NCBI GenBank assembly: GCA_023055505.1
Contig: JALIRH010000013.1
Coordinates: 8,990,001-9,054,000 of the forward strand
Direction: 5' to 3'
Length of the DNA: 64,000 bases
Source of the DNA: Callipepla californica brunnescens
Lineage: Eukaryota > Chordata > Aves > Galliformes > Odontophoridae
The position numbers were made by a program, and so were the translations under genes. The notes beneath the pieces are model-generated. The model saw only the letters and a program-made list of their open reading frames with translations, was not told the DNA's origin and did not search any database. Positions 52,651-63,893 of the stretch are shown here, in pieces (the stretch's first letter is position 1; each line of letters starts with the position of its first letter).

Positions 52651-54707
52651 CAGCTACTATTTTATTGTACGTTGTAATAAAATTTTTTACGCTGAAAAAT
52701 TGTAAGTTTCTACCTGAAATAAGATTGTATTGTGAATATATATAAGAAGGACCTAATGACACTATTCAAAAGTAGAACGGTGTTTATTCTTCACTTTTAA
52801 ATAACATCATTTGGAATTGAAATTTAATCAAATTGCACTTTAAGAACTTGGGTCCAAACAGCAGACAGGAGAGCTCAGAGCATTAGCTTTGATCCTATAA
52901 ACCCTTTTTCCTCTGACATGTGCTTCCTCACCTGATCAGTCTGACAGATGTCACTGGCTTGCATCCTCATCTACCTCAAATTATATAGCTCAATTCCCAA
53001 AGAAATTAGCCTTTGGCATTCTGACAGGCTGTGTAATGGCCACACTGTGCACCTCCATTAGTCTTTCCTATCTACAAGACAGAGAAACATTTCAGTACTG
53101 ATGCAATGACAGTGGAGGCTGTGGCTACCTGGAAGGATTGAGCACAGTGATTCTCTTGTATGCAAAAGGTTATTGCATGCTATATACTGTACCAATATGC
53201 ATTTGCCTCTGTGCATGAATTTGTGCTGATTTGCAGAATATCCATTTGTGGGGACAAGAAAAAAGCCTACAAAAACAAACCTAACAAATAATAACTCAAA
53301 AATGCAGTAATTTCAAGTCTTCTATATAAGATTTTCAGGCAGAAAGAGGGGATGTAACTGGGAAAAAAACAACAAAAAAACCAGAATCAACAGAACTAGT
53401 CACAAATGCCAAGTATAAATAGGGAGAGATTTGTTAAGAAGCAGTCATTAATTCCTGTGCCTTTCCTTTATTCTTTGATTGATGCCTTCTGTTCCCTCTT
53501 CCCACACACAATTATTCTTTCCTTATTTTTCTTATAGAAATATTCCCATTTTCTTCAGACTCCTCATCTTTCAGTAAGGTTCCCAATTCTTGTTTTTCAG
53601 AACTGGTTTCTCCTGCCGTGTGTTCAAGGAATTAATAGACTAAAATCAGATGTGTGAGAGTACTGAGTGGAAGGAAACACTAGATAAGAATTACTTGTTT
53701 GAGCCTTTATAAATTGCCTGTTGCTTACAGATGCTCTGTGTTAGAAAAATGAACTGTCATCCAGGTGAAAAAACCTGCCAAATGATCAGTTAGCACTGGT
53801 TAGAGCTGGAGTATCTGTATGTATGTAGAGAAAAAAAAGAAGAGAAAATTCAATTGAAAAATAACTCCAGATGGAACTTCTATTATAATTTGTTTTTGTT
53901 TTTGTTTCTCTTTGTTGTTCTTTTGGTGAAATGTGGTAATAAATTTCAATTCACTGTAAAGCTTCTTTCTTTACATGCAGAGTATGCATTTTTGTGTTCC
54001 CTTGCTCTCCTAATTTTATTCAATTTAAATACTATTTCAACCTGAAATGTTTCAGAAATTTCTTTCCATGTATGTTCAAGTGCTTATTATTCATAATTTG
54101 ATCTGAATTTATAATTTTCAAGTGCCAAATGCTCTTCATTATTTAAACTTATATACAGAGTCGAGATGCCCAGGTGTAGCAAAGCAGATAGTTTAAATAA
54201 CAAATAATTAATGTCTTGTAGACTTAAAACAATCCTAACAGTCGTGTTTTATTTCTGTTATAGTAATACATAGTACAAATGCCTAAGTGAGATAGATTAA
54301 CATGGATCAACACAATAAAACTGAACTGAAAATTATTCTAACCTTTTAGAAACAATACACTTTGACATTTCCAAAGTGAAATGAGAGCCAAGTTTTTCTG
54401 CAGACTTTTCACACTGAAGCTGTCATAAAAACCAACAAGTTCTCCTGAGGGCTTCTGGAGGAAAATTTGTTACGTTTTGTACTTAGGAAATGGTACTGTT
54501 GCTTATCAATTTTCTTCCATCTGAATGTGTTGTAGCCATTAAGGTGATGGCAAGTTTGGTAGGAATTTATTAGAGAAAGGCATCTCTTAATTGAGTTCAC
54601 AATGCTTACATTGGCTTCTGCATCACAGTCAGTGTTAGGTCCCCAAGTTGATTTTCTTGGAAGGAGATGTAATTTATTCATTTTCTTAATATAAGACAAA
54701 CCTCATG

Positions 54708-54760
54708 AAAAAAAACCACCACTAACAACAACAACAAAAAAACAAACACAAAAAAACCAA
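54708..54760. repeat. A-rich tract with ACC/AAC interruptions
   Basis: A-rich low complexity with 'ccaccactaacaacaacaac' inside and an 'aaaaaaacc' end. Same style as the other A/C tracts on this strand. Confidence 0.85.
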
Positions 54761-55511
54761 CTGTGTTGAAGAGAGTACTACCTATGCCATTTATATCCAT
54801 GCACAAATTTCAAGTTACGATTAAATTACATGTTTACCTGTAAAACAAGTACTGAAAATGTTTTTCTTTTCATTTTCTTTTCGAATCTCAATATCCTATC
54901 TGTATAGTCGCACTCAAGAAAATTTGGCAGAAAATCACTGAACCTGACTCTTAGCTTTTCTTTTCTAAAGACTGCAGCAAATGCAGTCATATCATCGTAA
55001 AACTGGTGCTGGAGCAGGCTCAGAGCAGCCTGCTGATAGGTTAAATCCCAAGGTGGTGCTGTACAGAGAGGAAAATGACATGTGGCTTGTCAAAGCTAAA
55101 CCCGGATAAAAAATCTTATTTTGCTAAGATCTTAACTTGGAATGAAAGTGATTACGAAGTGAACACTAATTAAAGACTGCCTGGTTTTCATCTCAGAAGA
55201 GATCAACTACTATTTCATTTACATAAAGGAAATACATTTTTTCTTCTAGTAGCTTTGATAGGAATACTTTGATAGGAATAATTTAAAAGAATAGTGGAAA
55301 GTTCCCATAAGATTTCACTATGTGACAAAGCCCCAGTAGCAAAACAGAAAACTTATCCTATCATGTCTTATATAATAAAGTGTCATATTTTGTCTTTCTT
55401 TTACTTGTGAAAATTTCATTCTTACGTATGTGGATAAAAGTTCGGAAAAAAGAGCATGGAAATCACACATATAATCCAAATCAAATGCTAGAGAGAGTTG
55501 AATTTAGAATT

Positions 55512-56037
55512 GCTTGTGCGTGCTCCAGAAGTAGTGCCTCCTATTTTATGTTATTGGCCCACAACAGTGAAGGTGAATGTTGGTGGTATGGCAGTAGAAG
55601 CTGAATCTTCCTAACAATAATTCCTTTACATATTGTTGCCGTATGACAGAATGGTGTCTGACATGAAAGGGCATATGAAACAAAGAGGGGCAACTGAATT
55701 CCCCCACATGAAAAAAATGGCATCCACTGATATTCATCAGTGCTTGCTAAATGTTCATGGAAACCAAACAGCACATGTGAGCACAGTGAGGCTGGGGGTG
55801 GTTTCAGCAGTAGCAACAGAGTATCATCTCCACTGTTTCAGATTTATAGGAATGCAGAAGGCAGGCTTTTATTCATCACTGGTAAAAATACGTAGCCAGT
55901 GGTGATGTACATATAGAAAAAACAGTTTTTTGCAGCTATGATTTTGCTCTATTGTATAATGTTATTTTGTTCTTTTTATCTGTTGTAGTTTCCGTGGAAA
56001 TAAATGAGAAGCATTACTTTTGGAGCAACCTATGTGT
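55512..56037 (+). mobile_element. Galluhop-type (Mariner1_GG-like) mariner, internally deleted
   Basis: Tc1/mariner DNA transposon remnant of about 526 bases, against roughly 1.2-1.3 kb for the family. Inverted ends are visible: 'tgctccagaagtagtgcctc' (55521-55540) on the left and 'gcattacttttggagcaacc' (56011-56030) on the right, which is its diverged reverse complement. Left 5'UTR-like and transposase-start sequence is recognisable ('atggtgtctgacatgaaagg' at 55651), as are the family's right end ('ctgttgtagtttccgtgga' at about 55980-55998) and 'ggaaataaatgagaagcat'. The middle, including the catalytic DDD region, is missing with a junction near 55820/55821. Family knowledge: this mariner is common in galliforms and patchy in other birds, so it supports a galliform or related host. 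It is non-autonomous and immobile without a helper. Confidence 0.88.
55651..55905 (+). pseudogene. Mariner transposase remnant, internally deleted
   Basis: Open from the family-typical ATG at 55651 to a TGA at 55905. The first ~55 codons correspond to the transposase N-terminus, the DNA-binding helix-turn-helix region, with 'MASTDIHQCLLNVHGNQT' inside. After the deletion junction near 55820 the sequence jumps to the region encoding the extreme C-terminus, and the rest of the frame reads 'GFYSSLVKIRSQW'. The D, D and D catalytic residues of the mariner triad are absent. The frame surviving across the junction is incidental and gives no functional enzyme. Confidence 0.75.
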
Positions 56038-57683
56038 AAATGAAGATGAGTATTACGCATGAAATCTCTAATTGTAAGTACTGAAAACACTTCTTGTTTT
56101 TATAAAGCTTGAGCCAAACAAAAATACTTCATTAGAAAAATGTAATTTATGTGACTGTTGCCACTCCTGTGATGTCCTTCTGAAACCAGGAAGATGTTTT
56201 CCTCTAGTAACGGGAAAATTAATTTCCAAATCACTTTGTCATGCTACCATGTCCAAGGAATGTATTCAGTGTAATTAATTTTTTTGAAGTTCGTGACTGA
56301 AATACTTGTTGCGTTGGCCTGTAAGGGAAATAAGGGTATTTTCACCATACTTTTCCCTTTAGCGAAGATGATGATCTAACTACTCCTGTATTTTTATACT
56401 CGAGATGATGTAATTGTGTTTTGGTCTCAAATAAGGATATATTTAGCAGGTGAATCTTGCCAGATTTGCACTTTTATTGCTTTGAACATGCAACTGAGAA
56501 GATCTGTAGGAGGAAAGGTTACAATATGTAAAATTATTTTCTGTTTTCTCTCGCCATGAAATTTGACTAAAGCCTTTCTGTTCCCCACCAATGAATCCAT
56601 CGTTGATTTACTGCTGTTCTCCTGACTTCCTATTCACTCTACAATCTCCTCGTGTTTTCTCTCTGAGTACCAGTAAGCTTAGTTTTTTGCTTATTATCCT
56701 AGATCTGTCTGCTGCATGTATTCCTTTTTTTTGCTTTGTCATTTTAATTACATGGCTTAAAAAAAATCTCAACCCTTTTTAATATTCTCTTGCCCTGCTG
56801 AAAAAATGAAACAGCAAGAAAGCATAGTTCACGACATGCATCTCAGAATACATGGTCTAATGTTAAAAGTGAAAGATTAAATTTGTGGGACGAATCTATC
56901 CTGGTATCCAGTCAGCTTCATCACTACTATCTCACACAACACTTTCTGTTCTGCTTGTCCTGAAATCTTAGCTACTACTATTGGAATAGCACAGGCTCGT
57001 TTGGGTACCACTGGTAGTTACACGTAGTGAGTCTAAATTACTCTCCAAAATTAAATACAAATTGTAGTGCATTTATGCTTTACAGCCAAATACTTGTCTA
57101 CTAAAATTGCATGCTGAATTCTATCCCCTATATATTCCTGTGTTCAGCCTCTCTGGCCTCCTGAGGGATGTCTTATTGTCTTCAGGTTAATATGGCCCGA
57201 ACTGGAATATTAAGGTCACTTTATTGGAATCCTTGGAGAACTGTTTTAGTACTGCTTCCAATTTGAGTTTATCAAATATGAGTATCTCCTATAAAAACGT
57301 TCTTCAGTTTAAATACCCTTTCTTGCTTGATTAGAGGAGATTCTCCTGTGCCTTTCTACTAGGTATCTTCAGCATAGCTTTTTTCAAATCTAAGAAGCTC
57401 CCACGTTGTATGCTATATACATATGTATATATTTGCATTGTGTCCTTGCTGTAATGCTGGGAAAAAATATAAGATCAAAATATGTGTTGTGTGAATGGTG
57501 AAAATGGGTAATAGAATTTTAACATCCATTAGACATCAGTGATGATAACGACAAGATCTATAGTGCTACGTGAGTAATGATTACAACAGCTGCAGATCAA
57601 GTAATCTAAAATTTATCTTTGTTAAGAATGAATGACTGAATCTGAAGAGAGAGAGTTGGAAGAATGATGGATGGCAATTAGCC
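56038..57683. other. Gene-free AT-rich stretch
   Basis: No feature recognised between the mariner and the third CR1 copy. A short (TA)-rich patch lies at about 57415-57432. Confidence 0.55.
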
Positions 57684-57755
57684 CATGGCAGGGGATTGGA
57701 ACTAGGTGGTCTTTGAGGTCCCTTCCAACCTAAGTCATTCTATGATTCTGTGATT
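57684..57755 (+). mobile_element. CR1 LINE, extreme 3' end with intact tail
   Basis: Severely 5'-truncated CR1. It reads 'ggattggaactaggtggtct' then 'ttgaggtcccttccaacct', and ends in the diagnostic CR1 tail of two ATTCTRTG units ('cattctatgattctgtgatt', 57737-57756). The octamer tail is the clearest taxon marker in the window: CR1 of birds and other reptiles carries such short 3' repeats instead of poly(A). The 40 bases upstream ('gatggatggcaattagccca') are of uncertain origin. The preserved tail suggests a younger insertion than the copies at 396 and 35573. Confidence 0.92.
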
Positions 57756-58042
57756 AGTTCCATATATCTTGCTATTGCTGTTTCTCTGTGCATTTGGTAG
57801 GAAATCAGTAAAAACTACATTCTTTAGTCTGGTTAGAATAACAAAACAAAGTAAAGCCATAACAAAAGTGTTCTCTTCTGAGCTGAATGAAAACTATATG
57901 GATGTAGATCACAGCCTTTTTAAGGAGCTGTCAATGTGTTTAAATGACAAAGTAGGGAAGTGAGAGATGTTTTGCAAGTGATGGTAATGCAAATATTTGT
58001 TTTGAGGTCAGATTCAAACTTTGAATGTAGTAGTCCAATATT

Positions 58043-58054
58043 GGGGGGGGGGGG
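58043..58054. repeat. Poly(G) tract, 12 bases
   Basis: Uninterrupted G12 in AT-rich flanks. Such runs are uncommon in this window and prone to sequencing-length error. Confidence 0.9.
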
Positions 58055-60473
58055 ACAGTGTGCATTTTTAAAAATGTAGACAAAGTTTTCTCTAAGGAAG
58101 GACTTCTCTTTGTAGGATTACACACAAAAATGCATTTTACCCTTTCTCTCTGACTATAATTTAGATGCACAGTATCAATGCATAAACTGAAATGAAATTG
58201 AATGAATTCAGTGATTGTCACTGTACTACTATTTGGTAATTACACTTTCTATCTCGTATGTTCTAATTCTCATGTATTCTAGAACAAACAAATGTTTGTA
58301 CATCCTTTTAGAATCTTTAAGGAGGGAATGCATGACCAATCAGTTAAACAAACAGACTCTCATACCCCTCCCCGCAAAAAAGCTTACAGAACATGCATTG
58401 TGCAGGAGCTTTATACTGTAATGATATAACTTTAAATAAGCATACTGTGAGATGAGAATACATGGTCAAATACTAAGGTTTGATTACAGTGTACCTCTCT
58501 TAAGTACGTACAGCTATAAAAACATATGCTAACACATTCAGCTTGGATCTTCTCTACTGGTCTACAGCATTTTATTTTCCTGTAATGACAAGGAGATGTT
58601 GCAGAATGGCTTTTTATATTCAGTTTGTTTGCAGCAAAATTCTGAGGCAGGTGTACAAATGTCATGCATTTTTTCTGAATAATGTGTCCCGTCTTAATTT
58701 TCTGCAGCATGGCAGCAATCCTGTCATAGGTACACAGGAACTTATATTTGTAAAAGAGATAAGAATTATAGTAATTACTGACACTGAAAACATTTCCCAA
58801 ATATATTTTTAAAAGATCACATCTGTTTCAGCAATAAGGAAAATAAGGCAACAGAGAGCCAGTAGGATTGGCCTAAAATCCAATAGGAATCTGCCACTCA
58901 GGAAAAAACTTATGAATGAGATTCAACAGTTGGAGTGATAGAAATGTTCATCGCTCTGTTGTGAAGTCAGCTGTATCTAATTCCACTGACTGGAAAGGTA
59001 ATATTGATCTCTATAGAATCTTAAAGCAAACTCCAGTTTCTTTTTAAAATTTTCTTCTTTTTTACAACCATGGTACAGTTCTCTCATGCTCCACTTTTTT
59101 AACTGCTCTGAAGTTGGGAGGTTTTTTCTTTCATACCCTGAGTAAGGACTTCTGATATCTGATATTTCATATTTGCCTTTGTCAGATAGCTATAGCTGCA
59201 TTAAAAAAAGTGAAGAAACAAAAGTGATGTTTTTGTTAGAATGACGAAGCAAGGAACAAAGTGGCAAGGTTTCACAGATCCAGCTTTTCTCTTTAGCCAT
59301 GTTCCAGTGTGGAGCGCCTATGCTGCATGCGTGTTTAGCTTCAGTTTGCAGCGGAGACAATTGTACAGATGTAATGTCAGACTAGTGTTGTCTGTTCTAT
59401 CTAGGACACCTGTAAACCTGTTTTACATGTGAAAGTGGTTAAATAAACTGATCAGTTTGGAGGAAAAGAGAGGATCTATAGATTTGTTATTTATAGCTAG
59501 GTATCACACATGCAAAGAACCTGAGCTGCAGCTCCTCCTCTCTCATCATTCCTTAAAAAGGACACATCAAGTTTTAAATGTTTTACCTGAATAAGCAGCG
59601 GAAAGAATTAATCAACCCTTTTGCAAAACACAAAGGAAAAGGATTTTATACAGATCTGTTGTAGCTTTGATATTGATAAATTCTGGAATCCATGCTGGAG
59701 AATGACATCTGTCTTCAGATGAGCAATAATAGAAGACAGAAAAGCTGTTTCCATATGCCTATTTGACTGATACTTTTCTGTTATTTCCATTTCTTCTTAA
59801 TGTTACTACTTTGTTGGGGAACATGGAATCATCTCTTCCTGCTTTTTAGTGCTGAGACTCAATGTAAGGGAAACAGAAATGATTTAGGATTATTTTTCTG
59901 GCTGTGCTAATTCTTTAGTCAACAGCCAAGTCTGCCACATTCTTCAACCTGCTTTGTTGCTTCTCACCCAGTTTGTTTCTGTTTTAGGATATTCTGATAG
60001 AAGTCATTGCTTTCTTGGTGGTAATAGACTTATTTTTTTATTTTTTTTTAAGTTACCAGTATTTCTGCAGCTGATGGTGAGGACAGGTGGGCATACATTC
60101 CCTGAGTTCCCATCAGGAAATGAAATATATCATTTCTTTGAAGATGAAGAATATATTGAAAACCTTATCTTGGGGGAAAAATGAATATCCTGGGCTTTTT
60201 GTCTGCGAGAGACCTTGCAATCTGCTGTGTGAAATGTGTGCCACTGGGCCTGTCTCTCTCAAACAACTAAATGCAACAAGGAGCACTCTCAGTGGCCAAC
60301 CTGGCAGTGAAAATGTTTTTACCTGCTGCCTCTCAGGTCTTCTTTCTCGCTGAAGGTCAATGCTTGTTTGAAGATCTCTGACCCTGTATCTAGGGCCTCT
60401 TCATTCCCTGATAGCTTCTAGCTGCTCAGTTTCAGTTATAAGAGGCTGCTCAGACAATTTTTCCCTTTTAATC

Positions 60474-60492
60474 TTTTTTTTTTTTTTTTTTT
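60474..60492. repeat. Poly(T) tract, 19 bases
   Basis: T19 followed by 'aacaaccagtgag'. No associated retrocopy recognised. Confidence 0.95.
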
Positions 60493-60999
60493 AACAACCA
60501 GTGAGCCTGACTTCTCCTGCCCTTTCTGCTTCTTGGCTTTGTCTAGCTAACAAACACCAGCCCCATCTCCCTTGGTGATTCCTGAACCTGCTGCAAATAA
60601 ATCCTGGAAAGAGTTTGTTGCGATAACTGCTTCTTATGGATATTTTCCCTGGAGATTCTCTTATTCCAAGTCTTCAGAGGGTCACTGCAATACATGCAAA
60701 GAAACTTTAAGGGAAGAGCTAAGTTTAATGCATTTCACCTCGGTAGCTCTGTCTGTGTGGATTTGATTGTTCCCATTAGCATCCTGCAGTTTGTAATAAT
60801 AGTATTGCTGAAATATTTGAGGTTTCTTAAGGCTTCTCTCTGAAGTGACCCTGTAATGAATGATTGTCCTTTTGGAACAGCTGGGGTTCATTATTCCCCA
60901 AAGTGAAGCTTTGTGTAAAGACACAGAAGAGTTAAGTTGCACGTCTATCCTTGTCCACCTGGTGCTGACCTGCTCTTGCTGTGTAACTCCAAATTTAAT

Positions 61000-61075
61000 T
61001 ACTTCACACAGACTTTGTTTTAACTTAAGCTCTTTGCTCATCTGTCCTATTGACATCAATGGGGATTTGGCTGTA
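61000..61075. repeat. Ancient sauropsid repeat-like remnant
   Basis: On the minus strand 'aatccccattgatgtcaata' is followed by 'gagcaaagagcttaagttaa'. This parallels the recurrent reptile/bird phrase in which 'cccattgacttcaatggga' precedes 'gtgcttaaagttaagca'. Degraded and short; the family is not determined. It lies inside the longest open frame of the window (60682-61350, minus), which weakens any coding reading of that frame. Confidence 0.4.
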
Positions 61076-62810
61076 GGCTGCTGGGAGCAGTCAGTCTCAC
61101 ATCTATATTCCAGGGCACTGACCATAACTAAAAGTGGAAGCAGCCCTCTCACCTGAAGCAATTTTCTAACCCTGATCTCGTTTCCAGAGACAGGGCTGAA
61201 AGTCAGTAATTGTACCTCTCTCCTGACATTGCCCTGTGATGCAACCACCCAAGCATGATTTTTTCTCCCAGTGCCACTTGGCAACCGTTTGAGAATAAAT
61301 CTAACAGAAGACCTTTTACACATAAGAATTATCATTTTGCAAAACAGCAATCACTATAAGCATTACCCTTTAGCTGCTGACAGCAAAGTTCAGAAATCTC
61401 ATCATGTGCTGGTTTCACAGCAGCTGGTAAAGGTTAATAAAATGGAGGTTTAAAAGGCAGTGTTCCTAAATTTTTTACACTCAGAAAGGACAATTCTCAT
61501 TATTTTAGGCTGACCTAGCCCACACATTCCCTTCACGTTCAAACTCTATGACATCCGTTCTTGCATTACATGGAACAGTAAACTGTAGGCCTTGCTGTTG
61601 CAGCCAACAGTGAGAAGATTGCACTTTCTGTAAATATCAGTACAAGTTAAGATTTGTGCAGTGGTCTCTAGAGAAAGAAACACCTGCTTCAGTGAATTAT
61701 TGGCATTAATTTATAATCCCGTCCTGTACAGTATTTCTAACAAGAATTACTAGCTGACTAGTGTTAAGATTTTGTATTTTACTTTCATTATGTTCCTGTG
61801 GACACTAATCTATGGTACAAATCAATGATCTGACAGAGGATTTTTACTAATCTTTCTAAAAATGAGCAGTTAAAATTGATTGCAGTCCTTAAAGGTCCTT
61901 CTAGATCTGTGCCGGTTTGGTTGAGAGAAGACGCTTCCCTTTTGCTCCGTTTTTCCTCAGTAATACATGAGAGAGATTGTATGAATTTTGGCAGGATGTG
62001 GTGACTGCTAATCCAAACACAGCTTCGTAACTCTTTTTTTTTATAGAGGTTCATATTTGAGTACCAATACAGATTAAGATAACAGTGCTGATCTTCCTCG
62101 ATTTAACAGAAATAAAACCTGTTTTTGGTTTTGTCCACTATATTTATCAATATTTCTTATTTGAGACAAGGCTATAAATAGCAGGCTCTAAGCCTAAATT
62201 TATACTGTGAGTACAGAAGTGGTTGTTAATACTGACTTCATAGTTGGTAAGATACATAATGCCGTTTGATTTTTTTTCCAGTGAGTTCTACTTGAAATGT
62301 CTTGATTAATATTTGTGTCAGAACAGAATTAAGACAGGGATGAAAAAGGATGCTAGGACTAGCTGCAGTATCTATGCAGTTCTATGATCTATAATTAACA
62401 CCTATTAATTATATATGTTGTGTGATTCTTCCAAACCCACCAACCCCACCTGAAGCAGGAGCCCATATCCTGAGTGGTCCAGTTTAATCTCTGTAGGAGT
62501 CATATATTTATGAAAAGCATGATCGAGCCAATATACCCATGTTTTGTTGAAAGGAACAGTTTTTAATTCTGAGGTCAGAGCACTTCCCAAGAAACAGGAT
62601 TGTTATGGCACTACAGACTAGGTGAAGTAACACAGCTGTTGGACGGGTCTGTACTGGCAATGTCAGTTCTCTAAGAAATTCTTAAAATCATGGTGGCACA
62701 CTTTGTTCTCTGCATTGTGTGAGAAAACAACAGGGATTTGCATATAAATAAAGGTACTAAAAATGACTGGCTGTGAAGTTATTAGCATGCGCAATACACA
62801 AGATAATTGC
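61076..62810. other. Gene-free stretch
   Basis: No gene or named transposon. An octamer-like ATTTGCAT overlapping TATAAATA occurs at 62736-62750 with no coding sequence downstream. Confidence 0.5.
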
Positions 62811-62900
62811 AGAGCTGGACAGAGAGACTAAGCAACTTGCTCAGGACTGAAGAAAGCTGACTTTTGTCCCTCAGCCTTGCCAGTAGACTAACTATTCTGA
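62811..62900 (+). repeat. MIR/CORE-SINE-like remnant
   Basis: 'gacagagagactaagcaact' followed by 'tgctcaggactg' and 'cctcagccttgccagtagac' parallels the well-known amniote SINE stretch in which 'cacagagaggttaagtaac' precedes 'ttgcccaaggtcacac' and, later, 'ccaccagact'-type ends. The match is partial and from memory. It could be MIR, a related tRNA-SINE or coincidence. Confidence 0.35.
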
Positions 62901-63870
62901 TATAGATTTCATGGAATTAAAATCATTTCTCGTTTTTGTCTGAAATGAATTGTCAGAGACTGAAAAAGCTTGGTCAGACTGAGGAGTTAATAAATACATA
63001 GGAGTTTTTTAATAGACAGCAGCTTGATATCTATCTTAATAAGATTAAAATAAGCAATAAAACTGTCAAATACTGTCAACAGTAGCACATGAGATTTCAG
63101 GTAGCAGCAGCAAAATGTAGCAATATTAAAATGTAGTCAAAGCTCTGGCAATGAACAAATGCACATCTGTAACAATTTTAAAGAAATTTGCATTTTTAAG
63201 ATCATTTCCTTTATTATTTAGGCCTGTTTGCAGTAGCAAAGCAGGAGGAGCTGACATTTCAAATAATTGCTGCTGTAACTAACAATGTAAGCATTTATCA
63301 CAATATGCCAATTAAGCTTTGAAGGCTATTCAGCACATTTAATGAAGGTTGAACATAACCACCCCAGAATTCTATTGCAATGTTCTACACATCCTTGGCC
63401 AAAATACTGTTTTGATCTTTAAGATTCTCTTCTTTTTAATGGAAAGCTTTTGATTTTACTGAAGTTGGAGATTTTTGAGGCACAAATTAGGTATCAAATC
63501 ATGCAGATCAGTTCATGCTTGGAGACAAGCACAAACACAATTGGCAGTACTCAAAAGGAGAAACTACCACTGCTTCACTGTGTAATTTAAGTGGCTTGCT
63601 TGTTGGTATGATGGCACGTACATACTGTTTTTTTCTGATGTTGCCTGATTGAGTGCACTGCTTAAGGACATTTGATCTTTTCAATTCATAGTATCTCACA
63701 CAGTATTTATGTTTGCTATGAACAGGATAATTTGTAAAGTGAGTGTTCTGTTGATCGGAATTGTCAGAAGCATTTTTCAATTTGTCATTTTTTTTTCCAT
63801 TTACATGAAAAAATTGAATTTATTAGCCTATAACTTTCTTTTCCTTTAATGGTGGATTTATCATTGTACT
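62901..63870. other. Gene-free AT-rich stretch
   Basis: No feature recognised. A 90-codon minus-strand frame at 63508-63780 has no recognisable motif. Confidence 0.55.
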
Positions 63871-63893
63871 TAGCGTTTGCTCAGTTGGTAGAG
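63871..63893 (+). other. tRNA 5'-half-like remnant (A-box word)
   Basis: 'gctcagttggtagag' (63879-63893) is exactly the D-arm/A-box stretch found in several vertebrate tRNAs such as tRNA-Lys. Downstream bases do not form an anticodon arm or a B box, so there is no tRNA gene here. It may be a tRNA-derived SINE or pseudogene fragment, or chance. Confidence 0.3.

Larger units (their letters stand above)
51840..55511. other. Gene-free AT-rich stretch
   Basis: Contains (TA)n/T9 at 52625-52650 and A-rich tracts at 53361-53383 and 54708-54760. Open frames up to 96 codons (54409-54699, minus) are unrecognisable. Confidence 0.55.
57757..60999. other. Gene-free stretch
   Basis: Includes G12 at 58043-58054 and T19 at 60474-60492. 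A 76-codon plus-strand frame (59954-60184) has an acidic C-terminal stretch ('FFEDEEYIENLILGEK') preceded by a T-rich tract and a 'ctgcag' acceptor-like site near 60071, but it matches nothing I know. It is not called as an exon. Confidence 0.5.

Noticed and set aside
59954..60184. 76-codon frame ending in an acidic stretch after an acceptor-like CAG
   Set aside because: No recognisable protein, no donor or upstream exon, and background composition of codons. Left unannotated as an exon.
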